Source: Sphagnum compactum (taxonomy: Eukaryota > Bryophyta > Sphagnopsida > Sphagnales). From it: a DNA stretch of 64,000 nucleotides. Positions within the stretch are counted from its first letter, which is position 1, and each line of letters opens with the position of its first letter. The notes below the pieces were generated by a model. That model ran no database searches and had not been told where the DNA came from. It was given only the letters and a program-made list of their open reading frames with translations. Made by a program: the position numbers and the translations under genes. Below, one piece after another: positions 25,718 through 38,539 of the stretch. Location: contig OZ234494.1 of the NCBI GenBank assembly GCA_965153455.1, positions 13,702,001 through 13,766,000 of the forward strand, read 5' to 3'.

Positions 25718-28175
25718 TTCTAAGTAATAAATACCCAATTTTCACACCCTATTTAAACTTAAAACCTAACATTTATCTAAACCTATGAACTGAAAAGGCC
25801 TTTAAAACCCACCAAGTTTGCTTCTAATGCGAATGCACACCTGCGAGGCCTAATTTTTAGACATAGTTAAAACCTGGTTTAAAGGTTGAAAACACATCAG
25901 GGGAGGTCAATAATGTAAGCAGATCATATTGTTTTTTGGAGGGGTCTTCATGTTTGAATTTCAACCATGTTATAATTTATTAAAAAATTTATAATGTTTT
26001 TGTCTATTATGGTAAGCCAAAACACAAAGAAATGAAATGTTAAAAAAATTACTTTTCTTAATTTCATATGATCTAATATTAGAATATATTTGTGCAAACA
26101 AAATATAAATAACAATGTAGAAAATGTAAATATACTTTTCAAAAATTGAAATAGTTATTTAAAAAAAATTATAATATCTACTAATCATTGTGATTATGAT
26201 TATGTATATTGAATTGGGTTTACGAATCATATGAAGAGTTTAATAATTATCATATTACAAATGGATTTTTTTCAAGTGTTGATCATAAGTATGTGATAAA
26301 TTAAAAGATTGACAAACAATCGCCTTCAAGTGAAAGATGAAAAAAAATTTGAGGGGGACAATTTTTTTTTGAAAAATTTCAAATTTTTATTGGATACTTA
26401 ATTCAAACAAAAAACTAGTGCAATTTAAAACAAGAAACATGCTTTGTTATAATGTGTATATCTTAAATAAACTCATGATTCCTTGAACTTAATTATTTGT
26501 AAAATAATATTAAATAAAATTAGCTTTGTGAAAATTGAAATATAAAGTTCAAACACTAGAAATGAAACACAAAATTAAATGCAACACATTTTAAAAGGTG
26601 TAGTACATGTCACAAAAGTGCCCAAATTGCCCTCTATATATTCAAAATATGAATATACATATATATATTTGAAATTAACATCTTTTTTCATTTTCAAATC
26701 ATGATGTCATAAAACATTTTAATAGTTCCAAAAATATAGTTCAAGAAAATAATCGTTTTTAATGTTTAAATTTCTTTTTAAATAATTAAAAATCTTGAAA
26801 CCTTGAAAAGTCCATAACATAATAAATTTAACTTATATTCCATTCATTCAATGTATATATATTTTTTATTTACATCAATCATGCAATATCCCAAAATTTC
26901 AAATACACTGTGAGACTAACACGTTGTAAGATCCGTATTCATGAGTTTTATAAATGTAAAAAAGGAATTTGCCAAAATTCAAAAGTCCATTGCATATAGA
27001 ACATTCATAATTTTGATCTGTGTTTTACATTCTCAAAAAGCCAATTGTGTTCGCTTTACATAAATGAGCCCTTTTTTAATATTTAAAAATGTGTATAATT
27101 TTATTTTAAAGCATCTAAGAGATACCAAAAAAAAAAAGGACCCAACTTCATCATCTTCTGGGTGAGGGTTTTTTTGGTTAATGTCTTATATGGGGGACCC
27201 TTCTAAAAGACTAGTTCCTATGGGTGGGCCCAGAAGCCGACCACCCTTCCTTCCTTCCTTCCTGGGATGGCAATCTACTAGTCAGCTTTCTTCTCAACAA
27301 TCACACCCATCTCAGACAGGACTGATCAAATTAAGGTCATTATTGATGGAGAAAGGGGAAAAGTTTTCAAAACTGGGACAAAAACAAAAAGAAAGAGAGA
27401 AATTAATGAGGAAAACAAAACAAGGAAAGCATAAAAAACTAACACTTTCTTCATCATAGTTGTTGGGAACTAAAATCAGTTCAGCTTAAGCCAAACAAGA
27501 TGCTGTGAACTCATTTGCACAGAATACAACAATGATCCAGTCTGGGCATAAGCTGGTATCCCATGTGATAGGTTGTTGGTGAGAGAGAGAGAGTAGGTCT
27601 AAGTTTGGGACTGGCATCATCAGACTATGATAAGCAGCAGTTTATATATTGTGTCTTAATTCCTGGCTACTCTATCAGTGGTTTTTTTTGGGGCAAAATC
27701 TCACTTAGTCCTCTTGTGGATAGTAGTGATCAACCCACCTACCTCAAAAATTTGGAAGAAAAAGAGAAAAAAAACAACTATGGATCCTTCATGGTTCTAA
27801 ACTTTTTCCGCTTTCCTGATCTCTCTGAGGTGTAGCCAAAATTTGGCCTAGTCTTCTTCTGGATGATAGTGACCAACCCACCTACCTCAAAATTTTGAAA
27901 TTACAAAAAAAATCTATGGATTTATTCATGAATCTTATATTAAAAAAACCATTTGTATATTAAAAAAGACCAGATTAAACTGGCCACTTATAAAAATTAT
28001 AAGTTCCTGACCTGATCCTTTCATGACGCCTGCCCCCCCTGATCCCACCCTCCCAGCTCGTCTTAGGCGATCAAGACAAAGAAGCTGTGCAGCTTATAGC
28101 AGCAGCAGCTACTGTAGCGCTAAGTCTCTTGCCACCCGATCCCATCAACGTCGTACCTACGTCGTTTTGCTCCTC

Positions 28176-28197
28176 CTGCTGCTGCTGCTGCTGCTGC
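28176..28197 (+). repeat. (CTG)7 trinucleotide repeat
   Basis: A perfect CTG run about 430 bp before the aquaporin start. Frames across it give poly-L, poly-C or (reverse strand) poly-Q and show no other sign of coding. Confidence 0.9.
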
Positions 28198-28359
28198 ATG
28201 CAAAGAGTTGTCTCTTCTTCTTCCCTCACTGGGCTTGTTGCATCTGCACCCTCTTTTCTTTTTAAGTTCATCAGTTTTCCTCATTTTGTGTGAAGCAAAT
28301 CATCATTAACCTATTAGTCATGATCTGTATCTCTGTCAGATCTCTAGAAGAACTCTCTC

Positions 28360-28362
<3 letters not shown>

Positions 28363-28398
<36 letters not shown>
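28363..28398 (+). repeat. (TC)n tract in the aquaporin 5' region
   Basis: Eighteen CT/TC units lie about 230 bp before the start codon. Pyrimidine tracts of this kind are common near plant transcription starts and can bind GAGA-type (BPC) proteins. That role here is an inference from position. Confidence 0.8.
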
Positions 28399-28402
<4 letters not shown>

Positions 28403-28625
28403 ATACACACCATAGTTCTTCAGTCTGGCAAACTACGTGCTTTTATAATCTCCTGACTTTCTAGCTCTTCCAGTAGTTTAGTCGTTGATTCAGGGGAACA
28501 GGCTATTAGAGAATCCATCGTGGCCCAAACTTGAATTTCACCACATCAGACAAAACGCAAACTTGAGATTTGGGCTGCAAGTTCTCATAATTTTGTAGTT
28601 GCAGTAGTAGTAGTAAGCTGAAATT

Positions 28626-30594
28626 ATGGTGAAGGAGGAGGTGGAATCCGGGAGGCTGCCGGCAGCAAAGGACTACACGGACCCGGCTCCGGCTTCACTA
28701 GTAGATGCCGCTGAGTTGGGGCGGTGGTCGTTGTACCGAGCCGTGATTGCGGAATTCGTGGCTACGCTGTTGTTTCTGTACATCACCATGGCGACTGTGA
28801 TCGGGGCAAGTCGCAACGCGGGTTGTAATGGAGTTGGGCTGTTGGGCATAGCCTGGGCTTTTGGAGGGATGATCTTTGTGCTCGTGTACTGCACTGCTGG
28901 TATCTCAGGTATGGAAGAACAACACTGTAGCACCTGATCTGTAGCACCTGATGTAGTATTCGAGTGATCATATATGCAGCTTATCTGCTATTGAAAAACT
29001 AGTCCAGAATGAAAATGTTAAGCTCCGAGAGTTGGGTATTCTGATCGCATGCAGGCGGGCATATCAATCCAGCAGTCACCTTCGGTCTGTTTCTTGCACG
29101 GAAGGTGTCTCTACCACGCGCACTTGCGTACATGATAGCACAGTGCTTGGGAGCAATCTGTGGTGCCGGGCTTGTGAAGGGTTTCCAGCGGTCATTCTAC
29201 GAAAACTACGGTGGCGGCGCAAATTTCGTTCACCCTGGCTACAGCCTTGGCACTGGACTTGCTGCTGAGATTATCGGAACGTTCGTGCTGGTGTACACTG
29301 TCTTCTCCGCAACGGACCCCAAGCGCAATGCCCGCGACTCTCATGTTCCGGTAAGCGATGAATCCACAAAAGTTAACCTCACACATGTGTCATGAGCCAT
29401 GGTTTTCTGTGTGAGAAAAACCACATTCTTGCTTTTGTAGTGTCTTTGATGCCAGCTGCACCCATGTTCAGTACCAACACGATTTTTGCTTTGAAACAAA
29501 ATAAAATCGGGTTGGACATTTTGCAATTTGCATCTTTTTCTGGAATTCGTGGATGTCATTCTCCACATGAGTCTGTTTTTCTCCAAATTCGATGTCATTT
29601 CAAGGACTTAATTTGTTTCTTTGTGTTTGACATGATTATGAATGCCGGCCAGGTTCTCGCGCCGTTACCCATTGGTTTTGCAGTCTTCATGGTTCATTTG
29701 GCCACCATCCCCATCACTGGCACAGGCATCAATCCGGCTCGCAGTTTCGGAGCTCAAGTGATTTACAACCACGACTGGCACCAGCATGTCAGTACCCAAA
29801 TTATCACAATTCTCCTTCCTATATAGTATTGTTCCCTGCTGCTCCGTATCTTTAGGAACAAGCCACTCATCGCATGACTGCTCTGCCCTTTAAATGATAT
29901 CCATGAGGATTCATGATCAATTTTGTCGGTGTCGTTAGCATGGTGGAGCTCAAGTGGGTCCTTTGAGTTATATTGAAAGTGTTTTATAATGGACTCCACA
30001 TGACCCTAGAATGTAGGCATACTAAACTTTGGCCCGCTTCTGGTTGCATCACAAGGTCTGTACTCTGACCGGCAGAGCGACCAAGCTTCAGCTCTTCGTA
30101 TGATGGCTCTGCCCTTTCAATGACATCCATAATAAGGCTGATAAATATTCAACATTCTAAATTGAAGAAACACAATATGGTGACTAGATGGTGAAGCTCA
30201 GGCTGTGAATCCTTCAGTTATGTCTAAAATGTGTTTTTATAGTGGACTCCACAACGACTCTGGAATGTAGGGATACCCAACTTTGGCGCATTTTTCTGGT
30301 CCATCACAATATTGTCTCTGGAGTCCCTTGAAGGGCAGAGCCAGCCAATGGTTGAACATTCCGTGACAAAATTAGCCGTATATAATATCCAAGGTATAAT
30401 ATAATATTGTGCTTGACGAACTCAGTTCTGATTTGAACTTTTGTGGGGATACGTATGTGCAGTGGATTTTTTGGGTGGGTCCATTCCTGGGAGCTGCAAT
30501 AGCAGCAGCTTACCATCAGTATGTCCTGCGAGCTGTGCCCTTCAAAGCTTTGAGAACTACTTTCAGCCGGAGTGGCAGCCTGATCACTGTCTAG
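28626..30594 (+). CDS. PIP2: plasma-membrane aquaporin, PIP2 type, four exons
   Basis: Water channel of the plasma-membrane intrinsic protein family. Exons are 28626-28908, 29055-29350, 29653-29787 and 30463-30594; GT..AG introns give 281 residues, normal for PIP2. Both pore motifs are present: [11 protein letters not shown] (NPA 99-101) and [11 protein letters not shown] (NPA 220-222). The selectivity filter is Phe79, His208, Thr217 and Arg223, the strict water type. Other PIP marks are the loop A Cys67, the loop B phosphorylation site KVSLPRA (Ser113), the [11 protein letters not shown] signature and loop [11 protein letters not shown] with the pH-gating His191. The short N-terminus favours PIP2 over PIP1. 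The C-terminus SRSGSLITV offers serines where PIP2 proteins are phosphorylated but differs from the usual ending. The three introns fit PIP gene structure. Intron 2 begins inside a copy of repeat A, and intron 3 contains a 226-bp tandem duplication. Confidence 0.96.
29351..29442 (+). repeat. dispersed repeat A, copy 3, inside aquaporin intron 2
   Basis: Matches the right half of copies 1 and 2. The order is GATGAA..CACAAA, CTCACACATGTGTCATGAGC, CATGG, GTGAGAAAAACCACATTC and TTTTGTAGTG. The match can be followed back to the first intron base: the splice donor GTAAGCGATGAA aligns with GTAATGGATGAA in the other copies. The repeat may therefore supply the donor site. Confidence 0.65.
29877..30330 (+). 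repeat. 226-bp imperfect tandem duplication in aquaporin intron 3
   Basis: CTCTGCCCTTT.AATGA.ATCCAT at 29881 recurs at 30107. Later shared blocks are GGTG(A/G)AGCTCA, TATAGTGGACTCCACA / TATAATGGACTCCACA, GGAATGTAGG.ATAC and AACTTTGGC. The copies have diverged by point changes and small indels, so the event is not recent. Confidence 0.8.
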
Positions 30595-33572
30595 TTCAGG
30601 ACTACTAGTGGGGAAAATTGTTCGACCTCGCGGTGATCACCTCATCAGACGTCTAGCTGCCTTCTACTAGAGCGCCAAAAATGTCCATCAGAAATAACGA
30701 ATTAGTTGGGAAAATTTTATGTCCAAGTGCTATAATCTGTCTGACATCGTTGAACAATGCAGAGCTCATGGATTTCAACTAGTATGCAGTAGTTACTTAA
30801 TTTAGTGCTCCTCTAATTCCCTCTGTCGGTTCCTGCATCATCATCATTTCTCTGTGTCCAGATAATTTCTTGTATCAGCTCAAGGACTCTCAACTTTCAA
30901 GTACATTATCTAACACTTCCACTAGAGAGTCAAGACCTGAAGAAAATTAGAAAAACTATACACGATCAGTGCTCACTCCAAGTGCAAACTGTCACAGCTA
31001 ATTAATTACTAGTCCTGAGTGCATGCAGCTTTATAATGAGCTGGGTCATGTGGACACGACCAGCTAATTACTAGTAGGAATTTCTTTCCAGTCTCTTAAT
31101 GCATGTACATATCAATCCACTCTAGATCTGTGCCTAGTGCATATGATCACCATGCTAGCTGCTGCAGCTAGCGGTTCTAAACCACACACAACTCATGGAC
31201 CTTGTTGTAACCTATGTATTTCTAGTCTTGTTGTTGTTCGATATATACTCTCCAGTTTGATTGATCTAGAGTTTCAACTTCAATGATGTCAGCTTACAAA
31301 ACTGATCTTCGTGTATAGTGAACAGCTGAAGAATGTTAAGTTTGTGATGTTGTTATATGCCAAAGAATAAAGTTCAAGCTGCTGAGAGTTAGTTAGTGAT
31401 TGATTTAAACTTCCCAATATGTTGCTCAAGATCTTCACTTGCTTATTGCACCATATGATGTAAGTTGGACTTGCTGGATCATAGCAGAAAGTCTGGAATT
31501 GGACATGAATCACTACTTCAAAACATGACATCCACAACCACTAGGTCAAAACATGACATATTGACATGACATCATCCATGGCTAGACCAATACAACTACA
31601 CATAGCATAAATGACTAAAAATGATATAATCAACTAACCTAATCGAAAAGGACCAATCATCGATCCCATGTTTTGGCATAGTGAATTAAAGACTTAAATG
31701 CTTCAACTTTGAATTTGGTGATGAAGATCTCTAGAACCTTTTTTGAGGTAGGTCAAATGACCATCAAGGAAATCCAACATTCAAAATTATAGTAGAACAT
31801 CTTATTGCTTTGAATTTCCTCCTTCTTTTGCCCCCCCAGTTGTTTTGAACCCTCAAAATTGCAAGTTGGCTTATTGTCCCTTGGAACCTCCATTTCAATT
31901 TGTTTTCATTGTTTAAGTTTTCTTCTGAACTTGTTCTTTTGTTTTCATCATGTGTCGGTTCTGTTGTAGATGGAACCTGTTTTAAACATTCACTTAGTTT
32001 GGACACACAAATGATATATATGTTCAGATTTTATGGAATGCAGAATGCATGATTAGTTCATTGCTTGGTTGTGTAGACTATGGGAAGAGTTATGAGGATG
32101 CAAGCACAACTGAAAGCTAGTAAAGAAAATAATGAAATTATTTATCTTGGCAGGGTTGGGTGAAAATAAATATGAAATAGCACCAAAATTCATCATAAAA
32201 TTATTATACATTGAATGTTTTAAATTGAATGAGCATCTCGGTTAAAGCAAGATAAAGTATACAAATATATTAATATTTTTATAGTTTATTTCTTAAGTTT
32301 ATAAAAGATAGCAGTGAAATCCAACACAAAACTATTATATATTCAATGCCTTTATTTGAATGAGGGTGAAAACACATTAAACCCCGCAAAAATTGTAGTC
32401 ACAAATATAATCTTTCTGCAATTAAAATTTTTGGTAACATATGGACATCACATCTTGGATTATTTTGACTTGTTTTAAGTATATTTGATTAGTTTTAGAT
32501 TTAATCTAATCAATTATTTTAAAAATTCCAACAAACATTGAAGAATCTTGAATGTATGGAATACGTTTGTGACCACATAATACTCGTCATAGAGTTTGAA
32601 ATTTTGAAAATGTATTTTAAAAGTAAGGTTGTTGATGGGATTCTTGGGTGAATTTTTTTATGATGTATGATATTGATATACCTCAATTAAATCTAGAACA
32701 ATTTAGAAATTTATTTATTTTGGATGAAACTTCATTCAAAAATGTGTTTATTTTCATTTTTTAAATAATGGATGCATAATAATATCTTCCTTTTAAGAAA
32801 AAACCAGTACCATATCAAAGAGAAGGAGATTTTATAAATGGGCATTATTTTTTCAATTTTCTCTTGTTTAGTAAGTTTCATGAATCACAAACATGAGGCC
32901 CTATGGTCGTTGAAAAACTGTAAATTATATATTGTGTGTACATTGATTTTATTAACCCTCTTCATCTAACCGTTGGATCAAGATTGATTTTGACCCAAAG
33001 TGAACTTTGAGTTCCAAAATGTTGTTGTACAAATTTTAAAGTTTTTTGCTTGTGTTAAGTTAGCTAAAGGATGCCATCAAGATTTTAATTTACTGTGTGC
33101 GATAATATTTGTTATACATCACTTTTTTTGAACAAAAGTGGCTCACCCTTAATGTGTTTTCACCCATGATTTTTTAAAAAAAATATTATTTTACATTAAG
33201 TTTTCAAATTTCACATTGTCAAAACAAGTTGACAATAAGTTTTGTTCAATGCTTGAGTAGCTTTTGAGGTTTACTTTTCGTAGTGTAACCCTAGGAATAT
33301 TTAATATTAAATTTGCAAACTATATGCATGTGTCAAACAAACATTTTTTGGGATATTAAGTGAGGGATTTTATTATTTCTCTACCCTGTTATATAATTAT
33401 TTAATATGGACATATTTCATCCACCCTATATTTTTATTTTTATTTTTTCATTCAATTTTAATATATTATATCCATTTAATTTTTTTGTTTAAAAAAATTT
33501 TGAAGGCAGAAAGGTTTAAGCTTGGAATAGTTTCCATTATAACTTAAACATATGAGATCTTTAAACAAAAAA

Positions 33573-34040
33573 TTACACTTGAACTTATGAATGTGTGAAA
33601 GTATGATTGGGTGATACAACTAGGAATCACTTAAGAAATGTTTTTAGAAACGATCAATTTTTTTTTTGTAAAACAAATTAAAGTTATTTTGTTTCTTTTC
33701 TCTCCCTATTGTTACATTCATGCAACCAAGGGTTTTGATTATTTTCATTTGATAAAATGCAAGATCTTCTTTTTAGATTTGTAAGATGACGGGGTCAAAA
33801 AAGTTGTGTCCTCAAAATATAAGAACTCCATGAATGCCATAATTTTTTATGGACATCAAGCTTTAATAGCAAACCCATAATGTGCACATGATGTAAGAAT
33901 ATAAAATTAATAATAATAATAATACGTTGTACCAAAAAAACATAAATCATTCATCAAGTTAAGGTGGTCTAGGAAAATAATAATTTGTGACATTCCTCAT
34001 GGTACCACCCAATCATACTTTCACTTAAGTTTGAAAAGAA
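33573..34040. mobile_element. element with about 50-bp inverted ends
   Basis: GTGAAAGTATGATTGGGTG at about 33596 is found in reverse complement near 34015, together with flanking ACTT(A/G)A and GAGGAAT/TAGGAAT blocks. The roughly 360-bp interior is AT-rich and noncoding. The structure suggests a short non-autonomous DNA transposon; the exact ends and target duplication could not be fixed. Confidence 0.45.
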
Positions 34041-35736
34041 CAATTGATATACACCTCATTGAAATATAGTCCATATGTATAGTTTATAATTCACCGCTTC
34101 TAAATTGACATAACCCAATCATCATCTTTTCCTCTTAACATTCCCTTTGTTACTATTTCATTTATTACAATTGATTTATTTATTAGCCTACTAGCAACTT
34201 ATAATACCTTTAATTTTTTATACATGCCCCCCTCCCCTAATACTAAGGATTATCACATACCTTATATTAATCATATTTTGGGTTTTTAGAATAAACTAAT
34301 GTTATTATAAAATTAATTAGATTCAGAATTATACTCAAGAACCAATATATAACACTTTAAATTTTTATTTATGTATTTTGTAAACTCAAAGAAGAGTATC
34401 CCCCCCTAGAATGTAACATTTGTTTCAAGCTAGTATGTGTCAAGTATGTTTTAACATGGAGAAAATGTTTTTTTTTCAATTCTTTGTTTGAACATACAAT
34501 GATATTTATATTTTAACTTAATATATATTTATGTCATTAAATTTTCTAATGAAAAAGTACTTTTTAATTCCATATTGACCAATTAATTTCAAAAGTACTT
34601 GTTTTTTTAAAGAAAAATATACAATTTCTTTTTCAAATTTTGGAATCAAAATATATTAAACTCAATGGAAAGAAAAATGATTTCATAATGAAGCTTGAAT
34701 GTACTTCTAATCTCTTTTCTTGTACTAAATATGAAAATTTGTCTCCTTTTGACATTCATTATTGAGTATTTGTCCATAACTTGATCATTTCATTTTCAAC
34801 TTGTCAACCTTAAAATCACATTGGGATTTTTGCATGCAACTTGAAAGCCAACAAATTGGTGGTGTTGTCTCATTCCCAAGTGTAAGAAAATGTGATTTGA
34901 ATTTGTCCTTTGGGTGCGTAAAAAAGGGCATTGAATAGTAAACAAAACAAGTTAAAATTTTCAAATTTTTTATGTTTTTCCATTTACAACCATGGCAATC
35001 ATGGCAAGTTATTGCTTGTTCATTCATATGAATGTTAAGGAATTCAAAAAATAAATTCATTTGATGAAATTTTAGGTTTTGATTTTGATATAAAATAGTT
35101 GAAAGTGAACCCCTATTGCGTGAAAAGGAATCAATTTTGCAAAGGACTATCAAAAGGACTCATATAATAAAAAAAATTTGATGAAAAAAAAGAGAGGATA
35201 AAAATCAATTAGACACATTCAAAAATCATTCATACCTTAAAACTTTGAAATTTTAAAACTTTGATAATTCAAATAACTTTTCAAAATTGATCTCAAATTG
35301 TTAAAGTTTAAGATTTTTTTACCACGTATAAATGGGGTATAATGTACATGATGCAAAAGAAAAATTGTAACTTATTATACAAGAAAACATAAAAATGTAA
35401 AAAATGAATTTTTTAATTACGATTTTAAATTTTTATCATTTTTTTAAGACACAAATTAGAACTACAAGGAATCCACACACTTTCAAATTTTCATATTTAT
35501 TCAAAAATGATAAAAATACTATATATTATGTATTGGGAAAATTATAAACATCTTTTATAATAATTCGCAAAAAAATCTGCTTAAAAATTTCATTCATATG
35601 ATAGTCTTATTTTTGGGCAAAAAGACATGGAATCCTTGTCAAACTAATGTCATTGGCTCATTGTATTTTTTTTGGACCCCTTTTAGTGTTTAAAACACAA
35701 CACATTATGGGTTTTTTGACAGGTCAAAGAAATGAC

Positions 35737-36470
35737 TATTGTTCTTTTTGAGTATAATTGTAATTACTTAGTCATAAAAATCACTATGTAGTTGTAAAGG
35801 CCATTGAGATGTCATGTGATGTCATGGTTTTATGACTATAATTGGTATGACAACTAGTGGGCTTTCTTGGATAAATATATTATTATTCTTAAAATTATAA
35901 TAATATGTTTAGAATATATTAAAATTAGTTAATTAAAAATACCCTAACTTTTGCGACTAGAATAACGACTTCTAATCTCACAACATGATGATGTGGCATT
36001 CCACGTGCAACGCCTATTTGACTACAATGGGAGAAATGATTAGAAAATGGCATAAACAACCTTTTAAATGATTAGAAAAATGATTATAATGTAATCAAAC
36101 GAGTTGTAAAAAAAACATTTTTAGTGTTGTGGTGGTAATAAAATACTTGACTATTAGTCAACTTAATGATTCATACATTATTTTGGATAAAATGAGGCAT
36201 TTATTGGTTGGTCACTATGTTATAAATGATGTCCAATCTTTCAATGTAGCTTTTTGCATCAAGATGCAAGTCCAAAAACTTTACCTTCATTATAACAAAT
36301 CATGTCTTTTAAACCAAACAAAAAAATAATTATTGTTTTTTCCAACTACATTTATAAATACTTAATCATAATAATCACTAAGTAATGGCAAATGACATCA
36401 ACATGCCACATGGCATCAGGGTGTAGTCATACTAACATGTACCAACAAAAGCAGTCGTAACCACTGTTTA
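35737..36470 (+). repeat. two diverged direct copies of a CACTA-like repeat segment
   Basis: The first copy (35737-35865) reads TATTGTTCTTTTTGAG, TACTTAGTCATAA.AATCACTA, then GTCATGTGATGTCATG and GACTATAATT. The second (36333-36470) reads TATTGTTTTTTCCAAC, TACTTAATCATAATAATCACTA, then CACATGGCATCAGGG and GTAGTCATACTAAC. Between them, at 36116-36127, lies CATTTTTAGTG, a possible CACTA-type right end. Confidence 0.4.
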
Positions 36471-36739
36471 ATTTTTTGAACTTTGGATTGTAAAAATAAT
36501 AATAATAATAAATAGAATTATTTTTTATAGAATTTTATTATGAATACATTATGTACACATCGTAAAAAATTTGGAATCAATCTACTAAGTGAAAAATATG
36601 TATAAAAACTTTTAACCTCTTGTAATCAATGTTTAAAAGTTACATAAAAGTAGGTTAAAAGTAACCACCTAAAGTTTGTGCGATTAAATACAGTTATGAT
36701 GTGATTAAATATGACTAGATGCGACATAATTATTTTAGG

Positions 36740-37260
36740 TTAATTTATTTTTTAGCCTAAGAATGCCTAGTTTAACCTAGGCTAAGTTAATAAATAGTAT
36801 AAGTTGACAAACTAGTTCATCTTAAGTCAATTTAAGGAGGTTTAGGTCTAGGCTATGTTGGTAAGTAATAAGTAGGTTCACTTAAATCAACCTAGGGTAA
36901 CCAAGGTTAATACAAAATTCAAAATTTTAAGCTTTATAATTTTGTGTTAAATATAATTAGTGTAAAAAAATGTGGTAGTACAATGAATGAGGATTTGAAC
37001 CCTAAAGTGAAGGTGATACCTAAGCCACTCAGCTTAAGTTAAGTAGTTTAATTTAAGCTTCTTGGGTTAGGAGTCCAACATTTGTTCATGATCTAGGCCA
37101 CTTAGCCTATGTTAGGTAACCTAGGTTACCTAATGTAGATAGCTAACCTAACTAAGTTAAATTAAGTTGACTTTTGACTAGGTGAGTTAAACTAAATTGC
37201 TTAGCCTAACTAGGTTAGGTTAGGTTGACTTTTGACTATGCTAGCTACATGGGCTAAATT
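36740..37260 (+). repeat. TAGGTTA-rich degenerate repeat with tRNA-like core
   Basis: Short motifs such as CCTAGG, TAGGTTAGG and AAGTTGACTTTTGACTA recur many times. Within it, CAATGAATGAGGATTTGAACCC (36980-37001) with the following AAGTGAAGGTGA is homologous to 42274-42320, which sits in a similar TAGGTT-rich setting. The two are therefore copies of one dispersed repeat. Confidence 0.5.
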
Positions 37261-38539
37261 AAGTTGATTTTCAATCATGTGCAATAATTCATAACGTGTT
37301 TATAGATTTTTGACACATGTCATCCTTTCATCAAGGCGTCTTTTGTAACACTTAGTTGAATAAAATGACTATTGAAATGCCATGCATTTTATAAATCATA
37401 CCTAATGATGACATGAAATTTCATTATTATAAGAAAATTTTAAAATCCTAATTGTGAAAACAACTGGGCTTTACAACTAAACATCCTTTGCGACTAAATG
37501 AGTGAAATAACATGGGTTTCGCAACTCACTAATCACTAGTTGCATATGTTTTTCCTAACTAATATGTAGTTGTAAAGGCTAGTTGCAAAACCCAAATGTG
37601 TTGTTGTGAAATGATCCATGATATCATTGCGTAATATCACTAGGAATGTCACACTTTCAAATTTTTAGGCCCATCAAATTCAACTTTAAGGGTGGATGCA
37701 TGGTCAATCATGGTTCACTTGGATTATAAAAAATAATCCATATGAAGTCTAGCCTACATTGTTACATTGCCAATTTGTAATATCATATTATTGGTTAAAC
37801 AATATGAAAATAAGTGGTGTTTTACAACTGGGCTTGCAATTCAATTTTTGAGTTGTAATGACCAATTGCAACTCACTGTATTTCTACACCCATGAGTGTT
37901 ATCGGACAAGTTGCATATTGAATTACAAAAAATGCAATTCACCATATATACGATGACATTCTAATGCAATTCATTGCAACTTAGTTGCAACTCTGTCACA
38001 ACAACTCCTTTTCAACTACTATGCAACTCTATTTAATGATTGGTTGTTTCATTTTTTTAAATGGACTTGTTGTTTCATGATTTAATTAAAATACATTGCT
38101 GCAATTCTTTAAATAGAAAGAGGTTTGATTTTTTCATGCATAAGTGTCAAGCCAAAAGATGAAACAACTATGAGTTTGATAACCAAAGCCACCCCAATTT
38201 CAAGAGGTCACTTTCACATTTGTCTTGGGATTTTTGTGGTTATGAAAAATGTTTATTTTTGCCAAATTTTGAACCATTTGTGTTTTAAACACCATCTCAA
38301 AATCAAATCACAAATTCGTTCCAATATAAATTCCCACCACATCAGTAGGTATTACCACAGGAGTTACTTGACAATAGAAGTACCCACAACTTTGATAGCC
38401 AAAAAAAAATTTGGTAACCTAACCACTTGTATTTAACTAGGAGGAATCCCTTTTGTTTCAATAGTGGTTGATGCCTCTAATGGATTTTCATTTGTGATTT
38501 TTTTTGGATTTACTTAGGAAAAGCTTCTCATTGACCTCC

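Larger units (their letters stand above)
22075..28625. other. AT-rich intergenic DNA upstream of the aquaporin gene
   Basis: No gene was recognised among the short frames. It contains repeat B copy 2 (25450-25717), a CCTT run near 27248, a (CTG)7 tract and a TC tract close to the aquaporin start. The last 250 bp probably hold the promoter and leader of the aquaporin gene, but no clear TATA box was found. Confidence 0.5.
30595..38539. other. long gene-free repeat-derived region
   Basis: No protein family, tRNA or rRNA was recognised. Visible content is an inverted-repeat element (33573-34040), two related copies rich in ATCACTA.GTA motifs (35737-35865 and 36333-36470), a TAGGTT-rich tract (36740-37260) and stretches rich in GCAACT/GCGACTAA near 37450-37600 and 37810-38030. 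The last resemble the subterminal motifs of the CACTA-like element at 45471-48124. AAT microsatellites occur near 33907 and 36497. Confidence 0.5.

Noticed and set aside
28071-28293. Poly-Q, poly-L or poly-C frames across the (CTG)7 tract
   Set aside because: All three frames are open only locally and lie in the aquaporin upstream region; nothing else suggests coding.
28673-28933. Minus-strand frames over aquaporin exon 1
   Set aside because: They are antisense shadows of a clearly conserved exon.
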